A DNA stretch of 64,000 nucleotides from Algoriphagus sp. (GCF_013373065.1 NZ_JABXIN010000014.1:1-64000); one strand, 5' to 3'. Positions 34,988-44,636 are shown, numbered from the stretch's first letter. Numbers and translations are program-made. Notes: generated from the sequence alone by a model not told the origin.

Positions 34988-36513
34988 TTTTCATCTATCA
35001 TTCACATAAGTCTATTCATTCAGTAATAAATTCAAATGATAATAGAGAAGTTAACTTTAACTCTAATTCCCTAACTAAGTTAGTTTTTGAATTAGCATAT
35101 TTATATCCTGATGACTTGGTTTTTTGGTGCGACATTAAATTTAAAGATATTTTAGAAATAGGTAATATTTCATCCATTTTTCATTCAAAAAATATTTTTT
35201 CTACTTATTCAGTTTCGGGTAGGTACGTTCTTTCTGATTACATTCATTATGTCGATAACTCTTTTTTCTGTAATCCCCTAAGCGATACAAAATCCCCAAC
35301 CTATTTCATGAGTTCAGAAGTTGGAGGTATTTTCTCTTCTGTACTAATCAGTCTTAAAGACCAGGTCAACCTTAAGGAAGAATTTGATTATTTCCTTTGT
35401 TCCTTGGCAAAACTAGCGATACCAAAAGGACTATTTTGTTATTCGGATCCTGGATTGGTGAAAAAAATCAAATTTAACAGTAAGTTTCTTGAGAGAAAAC
35501 CCTCGATTGATTTCAAATTTGTTAGCCAACATTGGAAAAAGCGATGGTTGTTTTTTTTATTTATCGCTTTATTTTTGAGGGAAAATAAATTCTTATTTCT
35601 AACCTTTATAAAGTCCTTCTTTTATAAAAAATTGAGGTTAGATTCAATAAATTTTAATTTCAGTAATGATTTATATCTTGATAAGCTGGATTTTGATGTT
35701 CTTATTCCAACTATAGGTCGAAAGAAATATTTGCAGAATTTTTTACAGGATTTGGCTAAACAAATAAATCTTCCTAAGAATGTCATTATAATTGAGCAAA
35801 ACCCCGAACCCAATTCTAAATCGGATTTATTTTTTCTGGAATCGGATAATTATCCCTTCAATGTCATTCATAAATTTACTCACACGCCAGGGGCATGCAA
35901 TGCAAGAAATCTAGGGATTGATTTGGTAAAAAGTAAATGGGTTTTTTTAGCTGATGATGATATACGTATATCAGAAGATTTTTTTGAGGAATTGCAGAAT
36001 TCAAAAATATTGGATCCTAATTTTGCTTACACCTTTAGCTGCCTTAAGAAAAATGAGATAAAGACAAAAACCATCATACATCAATGGGACTCTTTTGGAT
36101 CGGGATGCAGCTTTGTCACAAACGATATTTTGAAAAAAATCCGTTTTGATACTGGATTTGAATTTGGATTTGGTGAAGATTCCGATTTTGGAATGCAGAT
36201 TAGGAAATTAGGTTTTGATGTAATTTATCTTCCAAATCCTGAAATAATTCATTTAAAAGCTCCGATAGGTGGCTTTAGAACCAAGCCTCAATTGTTATGG
36301 GATAAGGAAAAAATCCAACCTAAACCTTCACCCACAGTGTTTTTATTGTATTTAAAACATAAAAGTAATAAGCAAATTTATTCGTTTAAGCTCTCCTTAT
36401 TCATCAATTACTATTTTAATCAATCTATCAAGAATCCATTCGTCTATTATTCCTATTTCAAAAAGCAATGGAATATGAGTGAAGTTTACGCCCACAAATT
36501 AGTAAATCAATGA
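34984..36513 (+). CDS. Two-domain protein with C-terminal GT2 glycosyltransferase
   Basis: The 509-residue protein has a C-terminal GT2 domain from about residue 237: FDVLIPTIGRKKYL (237-250), NVIIIEQNPEP (266-276), GACNARNLGID (303-313), ADDDIRIS (323-330) with the metal-binding acidic triplet 324-326, and FGEDSDFGMQI. The first 230 residues are AT-rich in codon use and have no motif I recognise, apart from a basic hydrophobic stretch at 185-215 (WLFFLFIALFL) that may touch the membrane. The N-terminal domain could be a second, degenerate GT-A or an acceptor-recognition module. Confidence 0.82.
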   Translation: MIFIYHSHKSIHSVINSNDNREVNFNSNSLTKLVFELAYLYPDDLVFWCDIKFKDILEIGNISSIFHSKNIFSTYSVSGRYVLSDYIHYVDNSFFCNPLSDTKSPTYFMSSEVGGIFSSVLISLKDQVNLKEEFDYFLCSLAKLAIPKGLFCYSDPGLVKKIKFNSKFLERKPSIDFKFVSQHWKKRWLFFLFIALFLRENKFLFLTFIKSFFYKKLRLDSINFNFSNDLYLDKLDFDVLIPTIGRKKYLQNFLQDLAKQINLPKNVIIIEQNPEPNSKSDLFFLESDNYPFNVIHKFTHTPGACNARNLGIDLVKSKWVFLADDDIRISEDFFEELQNSKILDPNFAYTFSCLKKNEIKTKTIIHQWDSFGSGCSFVTNDILKKIRFDTGFEFGFGEDSDFGMQIRKLGFDVIYLPNPEIIHLKAPIGGFRTKPQLLWDKEKIQPKPSPTVFLLYLKHKSNKQIYSFKLSLFINYYFNQSIKNPFVYYSYFKKQWNMSEVYAHKLVNQ

Positions 36514-37502
36514 GGTTAAGTTTGATTATTTGCACCTTCATGAGGCCTCATTCTTTAGAGTGTCTTCTCACTTCTGTTGAAAACCAAATTGTCAAACCTG
36601 ATGAAGTTATAATTGTTGATGGTTCCTTAAATGATGAAACAAAAGATCTGATTAATTTATCTTCTTTTACATTTAATCTGAAATATTATCTCGTAAGTCA
36701 AGCAGATAGAGGATTAACGCTCCAAAGAAATTATGGGATTTCGAAAGTAGATCCCAATAGTGATTTAATTTCCTTTTTGGATGATGATTTAATTCTTCTG
36801 GAAGATTACTTTCAGCAGATAAAATTAACCTTTGAGCAAAACAGTTCAGCTATAGGAGTAGGCGGTATTGACTTGATTGAAAATAGTTATTTCAAAAAGA
36901 AGCCCAGTGTGAATTATTCATCCTTTAATTATTTTGAAATCGATGGGTGGGTTTCTAAAGAACCTCTTCGATATAAATTGAGAAAGCTTTTTGGGTTGAT
37001 GTCTTCCAACAAACCCGGAATAGTTCCTTCTTACGGACATGGTCGAACCGAACTCCCTCCTAATGGAAATATATACCGAGTGGAACATTTTATGGGCGGT
37101 ATAGCCACGTACAAGCGGAGTCTTTTTAATCATATTTCCTTCTCGAGTTATTTTCAAGGATATGGATTATATGAGGATTTTGATTTTTGTATTCGGGCAT
37201 TAAAAATTGGAGATTTATTTGTCAATACATCAGCCCAGGTGAAACACTATCATGAGCCAAGTGGTAGGCCTAACTATTTTAAATATGGTAAAATGGTAGT
37301 TCGAAACGGATATTATATTTTAAATTTAAGATTTCCCAAGAATACATTTATAAATAAATTAAAGTGGCACCTGATCACATTACTGCTTGCCCACTTACGA
37401 TTAGTTAACTCTATTTCTGGTCCCAACAGAAGAATAGCATTTAATGACTATGCTGGCAGAATGATAGGCTGGGTTTCTTTATTTTTTAACTCTCCAAAAT
37501 AA
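36510..37502 (+). CDS. GT2 family glycosyltransferase
   Basis: The 330-residue GT-A protein begins RLSLIICTFMRPHSLECLL, with VIIVDGSLND at the donor site, GLTLQRNYGI, SFLDDDLILL as the metal site and GYGLYEDFDFCIRA as the catalytic-base region. It starts four bases inside the previous gene. The repeated order GT4-GT2-GT2-GT4-GT4 in this stretch suggests a long repeat unit. Confidence 0.9.
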   Translation: MRLSLIICTFMRPHSLECLLTSVENQIVKPDEVIIVDGSLNDETKDLINLSSFTFNLKYYLVSQADRGLTLQRNYGISKVDPNSDLISFLDDDLILLEDYFQQIKLTFEQNSSAIGVGGIDLIENSYFKKKPSVNYSSFNYFEIDGWVSKEPLRYKLRKLFGLMSSNKPGIVPSYGHGRTELPPNGNIYRVEHFMGGIATYKRSLFNHISFSSYFQGYGLYEDFDFCIRALKIGDLFVNTSAQVKHYHEPSGRPNYFKYGKMVVRNGYYILNLRFPKNTFINKLKWHLITLLLAHLRLVNSISGPNRRIAFNDYAGRMIGWVSLFFNSPK

Positions 37503-37531
37503 TTTTTTCAGGAGGATAGTATTATTTATAT

Positions 37532-38644
37532 ATGAAATTTCTAATAGTAACTCATGCCAATCATTTGATTTTCAATGGTAAGTATTTTTCTTATGGACCA
37601 TACGTAAGGGAAATGAGATTATGGGAAAAAAATGTGGATGAGCTTATAATTGTAGCTCCATTAAGCAAAAAAGAACCATCTCCCATTGATTTGCCCTATT
37701 TACAGGATAATATCAAATTCATATCTATACCTGAATTTAATATTTTAGGTACAAAGAATCTGTTACGATCTATTTTTTTATTACCAGTGATTTTATTTAA
37801 GATTGCTAGAGGCATGTTTTTATGTGATCACATTCATTTGAGATGCCCAGGTAATGTAGGATTGTTGTCTTCCTTTGTACAGATTTTTTTTCCATTTAAA
37901 AATAAAACTGCCAAGTATGCTGGAAATTGGGATCCTAAGAGCGCACAACCTTGGTCTTATCGTGTTCAAAGGAAAATTTTAAGATCAGAGCTCCTAACAA
38001 AAAACATGAGTGTTTTGGTTTATGGGGAATGGCTTGATAATACCAAAAATATCATTCCTTTTTTTACTGCAAGTTATTTGGAATCTGATAAAAGAGCCTT
38101 TAATAAGCCTGATATGGATGATAAAATTCGACTAATTTTCGTCGGGGGACTTTTCTCCAATAAAAATCCAGAAATAGCTCTTAAAGTCTGTTCTTTTCTG
38201 AAAGCAAAAAATATAAGGATCGAACTCGTATTTTGTGGAGATGGTCCTGAATATTCAAAATTGCTGGCATTAAGAGATTCTCTCGAATTAAAAGATGAAG
38301 TTAAATTTTTAGGAAATGTATCTGCCGAGCGCGTCAGAGACGAATTTATACAAGCTCATTTTTTAATCTTTGTATCCGATTCTGAAGGGTGGCCCAAAGT
38401 CGTTGCAGAAGCCATGTGGTGGGGATGTATTCCAATCACCACACCTGTCAGTTGTGTCCCACAGATGCTTGGTTATGGAGAAAGGGGCTTTTTAACCCAA
38501 AAGGATAGTAAAACTATTTCGAATATTATTGAAGATTCTTTGATGGATCCAAATTCTCTTTTCTTAATGAGAAATAGGGCCATAGCTTGGGCACATCAAT
38601 ATACTCTTGAGAAGTTTGAACGTGAGATCAAGAAACTATTGTAA
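37532..38644 (+). CDS. GT4 family glycosyltransferase
   Basis: The 370-residue GT-B protein has IRLIFVGGLFSNKNPEIALKV opening its donor domain, ELVFCGDGPEYSKL, and EGWPKVVAEAMWWGCIPIT as the EX7E-type motif. The N-terminal half has LCDHIHLRCPGNVGLLS. Family 4 retaining transferase, sugar unknown. An AGGAGG lies upstream but 16 bases from the ATG, too far to be a normal ribosome site. Confidence 0.9.
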   Translation: MKFLIVTHANHLIFNGKYFSYGPYVREMRLWEKNVDELIIVAPLSKKEPSPIDLPYLQDNIKFISIPEFNILGTKNLLRSIFLLPVILFKIARGMFLCDHIHLRCPGNVGLLSSFVQIFFPFKNKTAKYAGNWDPKSAQPWSYRVQRKILRSELLTKNMSVLVYGEWLDNTKNIIPFFTASYLESDKRAFNKPDMDDKIRLIFVGGLFSNKNPEIALKVCSFLKAKNIRIELVFCGDGPEYSKLLALRDSLELKDEVKFLGNVSAERVRDEFIQAHFLIFVSDSEGWPKVVAEAMWWGCIPITTPVSCVPQMLGYGERGFLTQKDSKTISNIIEDSLMDPNSLFLMRNRAIAWAHQYTLEKFEREIKKLL

Positions 38645-38732
38645 TTCTTATTGACTCTGAGCGATAATTAGCTATAAATAAGCGTACCAACTAACCCTAT
38701 TTATTAAAATGTTCAAATTCCAAAATACTTAA

Positions 38733-39824
38733 ATGACAATCAAAATTGCACAATTGGTAGATTCCTTGAATTTGGGAGGCACTGAACGAATGGCAGTAAA
38801 TATAGCCAACTCGTTAGCAAATGAGGGAATAGAAAGCCATCTTTTGGTTACAAGAAAAGTTGGGGGTTTGAGCTCCTTTGTTCAAAGTAATGTTTCAATC
38901 AAAGTATTTAACAAAAGGAGTAAATTAGATTTGATTTCTTTTTTTCATTTGTTAAGACATTTGACAAAAGAAAATCCGGATATTCTTCATGTGCATCAGA
39001 CTTCAATATTTTGGGCTATTTTTCTCAAGGTATTCCTTCCTCAGACCAAATTGCTTTGGCATGATCATTTCGGTCAGAGTGAGATGTTAGAACTATATCC
39101 TAGAAAGGAAATGAAACTCATTATGCCGTTCATTGATGCGGTCATTGTCGTGAATGAAATCATTAAAAACTATTGGCAGGAAAGATTTCCTGAGAAGAAG
39201 CAATCCATCTTTTATTTAAAGAATTTTCCTGAATTTCTTAAAATCAATAGGGTTTATTCCCAATCTGAGGTTTTGTCAATTATTAACATAGCAAATTTCA
39301 GAAAGCAAAAAGATCAATTGACACTTTTGGATGCTCTTAAAATTTTGAAAAGCGAAGGTTTCCTCTTTAAGGCTTTTCTAATTGGAGAATTTGTAGATTT
39401 GAATTGGGTGGAATCCGTTAGAGAAAGAATAATACTCAACGGTCTAGAGAATGAGGTAAAAATCGTAGGACCAGTGAGTAATTTAATCCCCTATCTTGAA
39501 AGTGGAAATATTGGGATTTTGAGTTCTGAATCCGAAGGATTGCCCGTCGCCCTTCTTGAATATGGAATGGCTGGTCTACCGACCGTTGTGACTCAAGTTG
39601 GTCAATGTGGAGAAGTTTTGGGCTTTGGTGAATACGGGTGGGTAGTGCCTCCAAAATCCCCTTCAAATCTGGCCCAAGCAATTAAGGAGATTTTTTTAGA
39701 CCCTGATAATGCAGAAAAAAAAGGACAGAAATTGAAGGTTCATATTAATAAAAACTTTGGTCCTAATAATTTTTTAAATCATTATTTTGATATAATTAAT
39801 TCGTTAGTAATTCAAAAAAAATGA
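38733..39824 (+). CDS. GT4 family glycosyltransferase
   Basis: The 363-residue protein has the family 4 start IKIAQLVDSLNLGGTERMA, where GGTE is the usual loop, then DILHVHQTS, IINIANFRKQKDQLTLLDA at the donor domain, and EGLPVALLEYGMAGLPTV as the EX7E-type motif. It follows an 88-base gap in which I see no strong terminator or promoter. It overlaps the next gene by four bases. Confidence 0.92.
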   Translation: MTIKIAQLVDSLNLGGTERMAVNIANSLANEGIESHLLVTRKVGGLSSFVQSNVSIKVFNKRSKLDLISFFHLLRHLTKENPDILHVHQTSIFWAIFLKVFLPQTKLLWHDHFGQSEMLELYPRKEMKLIMPFIDAVIVVNEIIKNYWQERFPEKKQSIFYLKNFPEFLKINRVYSQSEVLSIINIANFRKQKDQLTLLDALKILKSEGFLFKAFLIGEFVDLNWVESVRERIILNGLENEVKIVGPVSNLIPYLESGNIGILSSESEGLPVALLEYGMAGLPTVVTQVGQCGEVLGFGEYGWVVPPKSPSNLAQAIKEIFLDPDNAEKKGQKLKVHINKNFGPNNFLNHYFDIINSLVIQKK

Positions 39825-41233
39825 TTAGACGGATTATTCTCTCCCAGAATTATTTTTTCTGGACTTTTTTTCACGTGCTATTGGGTATTGTTTCTTCATT
39901 AACCCCCTTTGCTCTCATTTTCTGGTTCTATCTTGTTGCGGGATCTTCAATTTTGATGATTTTTAAAGTAAAAAGTATATTTCCTTTCGTCGTTTTTGTT
40001 ATCTACCTTACTTCTTTTGAAATTCTCGCAAGAATGTCTCAAACTTCACCTTATATTCCTTATGAGTTAGGTAAATACTTACTTTTTTTAATGCTCATTT
40101 TGGGAGTTTTCAAGTTTGGTTCTAAAAATTATCTTGGGCTTTTGTTGGTTTTGCTACTCGTACCAGCAGTGTTTTTTGACTTATCTGGTAAGGTAGATCA
40201 AAAGGCATTAATTTTTAATCTACTAGGACCCATAAATGTAGGGCTTGCAGTATGGTTTTTCTATGGGAAATCGATATCAAAGTATCAACTTATAAGGCTT
40301 TTACGGATAAGCCTTTTTCCTTTAATTGCAGTGTTATCTTCCACCATATTCAAAATTCCTTCCTATGACGAGATTGAGTTTAGTCTGGGAGCCAATTTTG
40401 CTACAAGTGGGGGAGGAGGTTCCAACCAAGTTGCCACGCTTCTTGGACTCGGAATATTTATTTGCTTTCTGTTTTTAATCAATAAATGGAAAATCACCGG
40501 CTATCGAATTGGTGATTTTCTTCTGTTTTTCTTTTTTGGATTTCAAGGCCTTCTTACTTTTTCTAGGGGTGGAATTATTGGAGGTATCATGGGGATATCC
40601 ATTATCCTGTTTTTTGTACTGCAGAGTAACGAATCAGTCAAAAGGCGATATAATCTTCCTAAAATCAGTAAAGCCTTATTGCTTGCCGGCATCTTGATTA
40701 CGATTACTTTCCAAATAGCTGATAATTTGACAGATGGTCTGTTGGGACTCCGATATTTAGGCGAAACCCAAGGTACTTTGTCTGGAACTAAAGAGAAATC
40801 TATAGATTCTATTACCACTGGGCGATTTAGTATTTTTATGGAGGATACCAATCTTTGGTTGGACAATCCAATTTTCGGTGTGGGTATAGGAGCCTCCTCC
40901 TTCCTGAGATCGGATAGTCAATTTTATCTGACTCACGTTGAATTGAGTCGTCTTTTATCTGAACACGGGCTGCTAGGCCTATTTTATTTTTCAATTCTTA
41001 TGTATCTATTCGTAGATCTTATAATTTCAAAAAGGCCGCCGATGGAAAAAGGTATTCTAGTTGCTTTTTTTCTGATTGCAATTTATACCACTTTTCATGC
41101 TGCAATGAGAACCTACCTCACACCACTGTTCATTGGTCTGAGCTTGATGGATATCAAACTGTCGAAAACTCCCTTCAAATCACCAAAGAAGGAGGAAGAA
41201 CCAGAAATTCAAGAACAGAGAATCAAATATTAA
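39821..41233 (+). CDS. O-antigen ligase/polymerase family (Wzy_C) membrane protein (second copy)
   Basis: The 470-residue protein has about 12 predicted membrane segments. The motif FSRGGIIGGIMGI followed by the long periplasmic loop with TGRFSIFMEDTNLWLDNPIFGVG and the histidine in LTHVELSRLLSEHGLLGL is characteristic of the Wzy_C family (WaaL ligases and Wzy polymerases). Together with the second Wzx at 29314 it suggests a second assembly pathway. Ligase and polymerase cannot be told apart by sequence alone here. It overlaps the next gene by one base. Confidence 0.87.
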   Translation: MIRRIILSQNYFFWTFFHVLLGIVSSLTPFALIFWFYLVAGSSILMIFKVKSIFPFVVFVIYLTSFEILARMSQTSPYIPYELGKYLLFLMLILGVFKFGSKNYLGLLLVLLLVPAVFFDLSGKVDQKALIFNLLGPINVGLAVWFFYGKSISKYQLIRLLRISLFPLIAVLSSTIFKIPSYDEIEFSLGANFATSGGGGSNQVATLLGLGIFICFLFLINKWKITGYRIGDFLLFFFFGFQGLLTFSRGGIIGGIMGISIILFFVLQSNESVKRRYNLPKISKALLLAGILITITFQIADNLTDGLLGLRYLGETQGTLSGTKEKSIDSITTGRFSIFMEDTNLWLDNPIFGVGIGASSFLRSDSQFYLTHVELSRLLSEHGLLGLFYFSILMYLFVDLIISKRPPMEKGILVAFFLIAIYTTFHAAMRTYLTPLFIGLSLMDIKLSKTPFKSPKKEEEPEIQEQRIKY

Positions 41234-42552
41234 TGCTCACAATAGAAAGCTTATTAAGGCTGAAAAATTATCCATTAGATAAGGCTTTTGTTGAGTTGGA
41301 TCGAATACAATCCTTTTCAAAAGAAGAGTACTTCCAATGGCAGGAAAAGAAAAAATGGGATTTGGTGAAATTTCATCATAACCATAATCCATTATATAAG
41401 AAGCTGGTGGGAAAATACCTGCCAGATTCTTGGGAAGAACTTCCAATAGTAAAAAAGAAGGATCTCCAGCAAAATAGTGACCTTTGGCTGTCCGAAGGAA
41501 TAAATAAAAAAGACCTGCACTTTGGAAGTACCTCCGGCTCTTCAGGACTTCCACTTAAATTTGCAAGGGATAAGTTTTGCCACAGCCTTATCTGGGCCTT
41601 GATTTTAGATAGGTATCAAAAAGTTGGAATTTCATCTTCTGATTTTCAGGCTCGGTTTTTTGGAATACCACTTGCTAAAACCGCTTATTTTAAGGAGAGG
41701 ATCAAAGATTTTTTAATGAATAGATACCGCTTTGTTATATTTGATATTTCTGATAAAGCGTTAGACGGATTCATCCAAAAATTCAGAGAAAAAAAAATTA
41801 AGTACCTATATGGGTATACTAATTCTCAACTCACCTTTGCTCGACATTTAAATTCAAAAGGGTTGACTTTGAAGGAGATTTGCCCTACTGTGACCTGCAG
41901 CATTGTAACTAGCGAACAATGCACTGAGGAGGATAAAAAATTTCTGGAAGAAGTATTTAAGATCCCGGTATACAATGAATACGGGGCAGCAGAGGTGGCA
42001 TTTCTCGCAATGACAGATCAAAATGGGGTAAGGAGACTTTCCAACGAAACTGTTTTAACTGAAGTACTGGATGATGAGGGAACAGCTCTTCCCGATGGGC
42101 AAACTGGCAGACTGATTTTTACCAACCTGTTCAATAAGGCCATGCCTTTTATCAGGTATGAGGTTGGGGATTTTGGTGCAATTGAAAAAGATCCAATATT
42201 CATTCAAGACAAGCTAATTCGTTTACAGGGGAGATTGAACGACAAGGTATTTTTGCCATCCGGAAAAGTAGCTGCAGGCTTCTCCCTTTATTATGTGTCC
42301 AAACATTTGATGAGTACCTTGGGCTATATCCAGGAATACCAAGTTCAGCAATTTGCTCTTGATAAATTCCTCTTTCTTGTCGTTATGGATCATGAACTGA
42401 ATGACTCCGCCAAAAAGATCATACAGACAGCTTTTGACACCTATTTAGAAAAAGGTCTGGAAATAGAAATCCAAAAGGTAAACTTTATTGATCGGGAGAA
42501 ATCAGGGAAATTAAAACATTTCATTTCCCATTTGAAACAAAACGGAAAATAG
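41233..42552 (+). CDS. PaaK/CapK-like adenylate-forming enzyme
   Basis: The 439-residue protein has the adenylate-forming landmarks STSGSSGLPLKF (phosphate loop), YNEYGAAEVAF (the substrate/AMP motif), and GRLIFTNLFNKAMPFIRYEVGD with RLNDKV in the hinge. This matches the phenylacetate-CoA ligase group that includes CapK of capsule loci. Such proteins activate a carboxylic acid as acyl-AMP. In polysaccharide loci the acid and acceptor are mostly unknown; an acyl or amino-acid side group on a sugar is a reasonable guess. It lies among GT genes with overlaps on both ends. Confidence 0.85.
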   Translation: MLTIESLLRLKNYPLDKAFVELDRIQSFSKEEYFQWQEKKKWDLVKFHHNHNPLYKKLVGKYLPDSWEELPIVKKKDLQQNSDLWLSEGINKKDLHFGSTSGSSGLPLKFARDKFCHSLIWALILDRYQKVGISSSDFQARFFGIPLAKTAYFKERIKDFLMNRYRFVIFDISDKALDGFIQKFREKKIKYLYGYTNSQLTFARHLNSKGLTLKEICPTVTCSIVTSEQCTEEDKKFLEEVFKIPVYNEYGAAEVAFLAMTDQNGVRRLSNETVLTEVLDDEGTALPDGQTGRLIFTNLFNKAMPFIRYEVGDFGAIEKDPIFIQDKLIRLQGRLNDKVFLPSGKVAAGFSLYYVSKHLMSTLGYIQEYQVQQFALDKFLFLVVMDHELNDSAKKIIQTAFDTYLEKGLEIEIQKVNFIDREKSGKLKHFISHLKQNGK

Positions 42553-43742
42553 TGAAGGTTCTCTATTTCTATCAATATTTTGCAACCTCCAAAGGAAGTT
42601 GGGGGACAAGAGTCCATGAGTTTACAAGAGAATGGGTGAAAAGAGGTTATGAGGTTACTGTTGTCACAAGTGTCTACTCGAAATCTGATATTTCGGCATC
42701 AAGATTTATTGATACACAATATTTCGATGGAGTAAAAGTTATAATTATTAATGTAAGAGTAGATAATAAACAGTCATTTTTCAAACGCATTTTTTCCTTT
42801 TTGGTGTATTCAATTTTTTCTTGCTGGTATGCTTTGACTTACTCTACTCATTTAGTCATTGTTTCGAGTGGTCCTATTACGGTAGGAGTTCCTGGTTTGA
42901 TTGCAAAATTTATTCGGAAAAAGAAATTAATATTTGAAAGTAGAGATTTATGGCCAGATGGTGCCATAGAACTAGGCATTATTAATAACCCTTTGATGAT
43001 CAAGGTCTCTCGGTGGTTTGAGAAGTTTTGCTACAAATCCTCAGATTTGATAGTTGCACTTTCTGTTGGGATGGAAAAAGAGATTAGGAAAAAATCTTCT
43101 CATCAAAACGTAATTACGGTGACTAATGCCGCAAACATTCCTCTTTTTTCTACACCGAAGCCATTTCCTTCCAACTTGGGTTTTGCCTCAAAATCTTATG
43201 CTATCTATACCGGAAATATTGGTGAAGTTAACAATTCACTATGGCTCCTAGAAGCCTCCAAAATTTTACAGAAAAGGGGCTCAAATTTAAAAATTCTGAT
43301 GATAGGAGAAGGGCAACAACGTGAATTGATCGATCAGCAAATTCTGGAACTTCAACTACAAAACATTATCCGTTGGCCACTTATGCCAAAAGAGGATCTA
43401 GTTCCTCTTGTACAGAATGCACTAATATCATTGGTTCCGCTTAAAGGAACTCCTGTCTTGGATACTTCTTCTCCTAATAAGTTTTTCGAATCTCTTTCAG
43501 CAGGTGTACCTGTTGTTCAAAATACTCAAGGTTGGATGAGTGACTTTTTGTTAGAGCATCAGGTAGGTTTTACACTTCCACCTGATGATCCGGCCGCCTT
43601 GGCAGATTTGCTCATTGAGCTTTCTTCCGATCCCAAGCTATTGGAGGAAATGAAAAAAAGGGCGTTTGAAATTTCTGTGGCTGAGTTTGATAAAAACAAA
43701 CTGGCAGATAAAATGATTTCTGCAATTGAATCCCTAGCTTAA
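42552..43742 (+). CDS. GT4 glycosyltransferase (WbuB-like)
   Basis: The 396-residue protein starts at GTG directly overlapping the previous stop: KVLYFYQYFATSKGSWGTRVHEF. It has FESRDLWPDGAIELG, a signature of WbuB/ExpE7-like family 4 enzymes, AIYTGNIGEVN at the donor domain, and SPNKFFESLSAGVPVV as the EX7E-type motif. WbuB-type enzymes often transfer N-acetyl-L-fucosamine-like sugars; that specificity is not proven here. It is followed immediately by the epimerase/reductase gene. Confidence 0.9.
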   Translation: MKVLYFYQYFATSKGSWGTRVHEFTREWVKRGYEVTVVTSVYSKSDISASRFIDTQYFDGVKVIIINVRVDNKQSFFKRIFSFLVYSIFSCWYALTYSTHLVIVSSGPITVGVPGLIAKFIRKKKLIFESRDLWPDGAIELGIINNPLMIKVSRWFEKFCYKSSDLIVALSVGMEKEIRKKSSHQNVITVTNAANIPLFSTPKPFPSNLGFASKSYAIYTGNIGEVNNSLWLLEASKILQKRGSNLKILMIGEGQQRELIDQQILELQLQNIIRWPLMPKEDLVPLVQNALISLVPLKGTPVLDTSSPNKFFESLSAGVPVVQNTQGWMSDFLLEHQVGFTLPPDDPAALADLLIELSSDPKLLEEMKKRAFEISVAEFDKNKLADKMISAIESLA

Positions 43743-44633
43743 ATGAAAATTCTTTTAACCGGAGGAAATGGTTTTTTAGGAAGATATCTGGTGAAATCTC
43801 TAAAATCCATTGGAGAAGTGATTCAGTTAGGCAGGTCCTCTTCATCTGATATTATTGCGGATTTTACAAAAGCTATCCCTTCGCTTCCTATGGTGGATAT
43901 GGTTGTGCATGCTGCGGGTATAGCCCATTTTATCCCAAAGACTCAGGAGGAAAAAGACCTTTTCGATTTAGTAAATGTATTGGGAACCAAAAAACTCCTG
44001 GATAGACTATCACAGAATTCTAAAAAACCTCAAACCTTTGTATTTATAAGTTCAGTTTCAGTTTATGGATTGGAAACAGGAGAATTGATTAATGAAGATT
44101 TCCCTCTTTTGGGAAACACACCATATGCGCTAAGTAAAATAAAGGCAGAGCGGTTGATTTTGGATTGGGGGGAAAAATACGGCGTTACTGTTTTTATCCT
44201 TCGTCTTCCTTTGGTCGTAGGAGAAAAAGCACCAGGAAATTTGGGGGCGATGCAAAAAGCAATCCAAGCTGGCTACTACTTTAGAGTTGGGAAAGGAGAA
44301 GCTCGTAAATCAATGGTTCTAGCCGAAGATATTGGAAGACTGATTCCTAGTTTAATAAATTACAATGGTGGTATTTACAATCTTACAGATGGAGTAGACC
44401 CAACGATATCAGAGCTTGACTCTGCCATGGCTAGAAAGATAAATAAAAACATTAAAGTCTTGCCTTTAGCATTAATTAGGCCTATTGCTAAACTTGGAGA
44501 CAAAGTAAAGTTGTTTCCAATCAATTCATACAGATTAGAAAAATTAATTGGACAATTAACCTTTGATAGCAGCAAATCAAAAAAAGAACTCAACTGGAAC
44601 CCTAAATCAGTTTTAAACTGGTTATCAGAATAA
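43743..44633 (+). CDS. NAD-dependent sugar epimerase/4-ketoreductase (SDR)
   Basis: The 296-residue protein has the extended-SDR fold: LLTGGNGFLGRYLV (4-17) as NAD site, VHAAGIAHF, the catalytic set SSVSVYG and TPYALSKIKAE with the Y-x3-K pair, then RLPLVVGE. Its short length and last-part sequence resemble WbpV/WbjF-type UDP-4-keto-6-deoxy-GlcNAc reductases, which form UDP-QuiNAc, often together with a WbpL-type transferase (56455 here). The matching 4,6-dehydratase is not in the window. GalE-type epimerase activity is the alternative. Confidence 0.85.
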   Translation: MKILLTGGNGFLGRYLVKSLKSIGEVIQLGRSSSSDIIADFTKAIPSLPMVDMVVHAAGIAHFIPKTQEEKDLFDLVNVLGTKKLLDRLSQNSKKPQTFVFISSVSVYGLETGELINEDFPLLGNTPYALSKIKAERLILDWGEKYGVTVFILRLPLVVGEKAPGNLGAMQKAIQAGYYFRVGKGEARKSMVLAEDIGRLIPSLINYNGGIYNLTDGVDPTISELDSAMARKINKNIKVLPLALIRPIAKLGDKVKLFPINSYRLEKLIGQLTFDSSKSKKELNWNPKSVLNWLSE

Positions 44634-44636
44634 ATC

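Noticed and set aside
37510..37515. AGGAGG, a perfect Shine-Dalgarno core, upstream of the GT4 at 37532
   Set aside because: It is 16 bases from the ATG, too far for normal use, and other genes here lack such sites, as usual in Bacteroidota.
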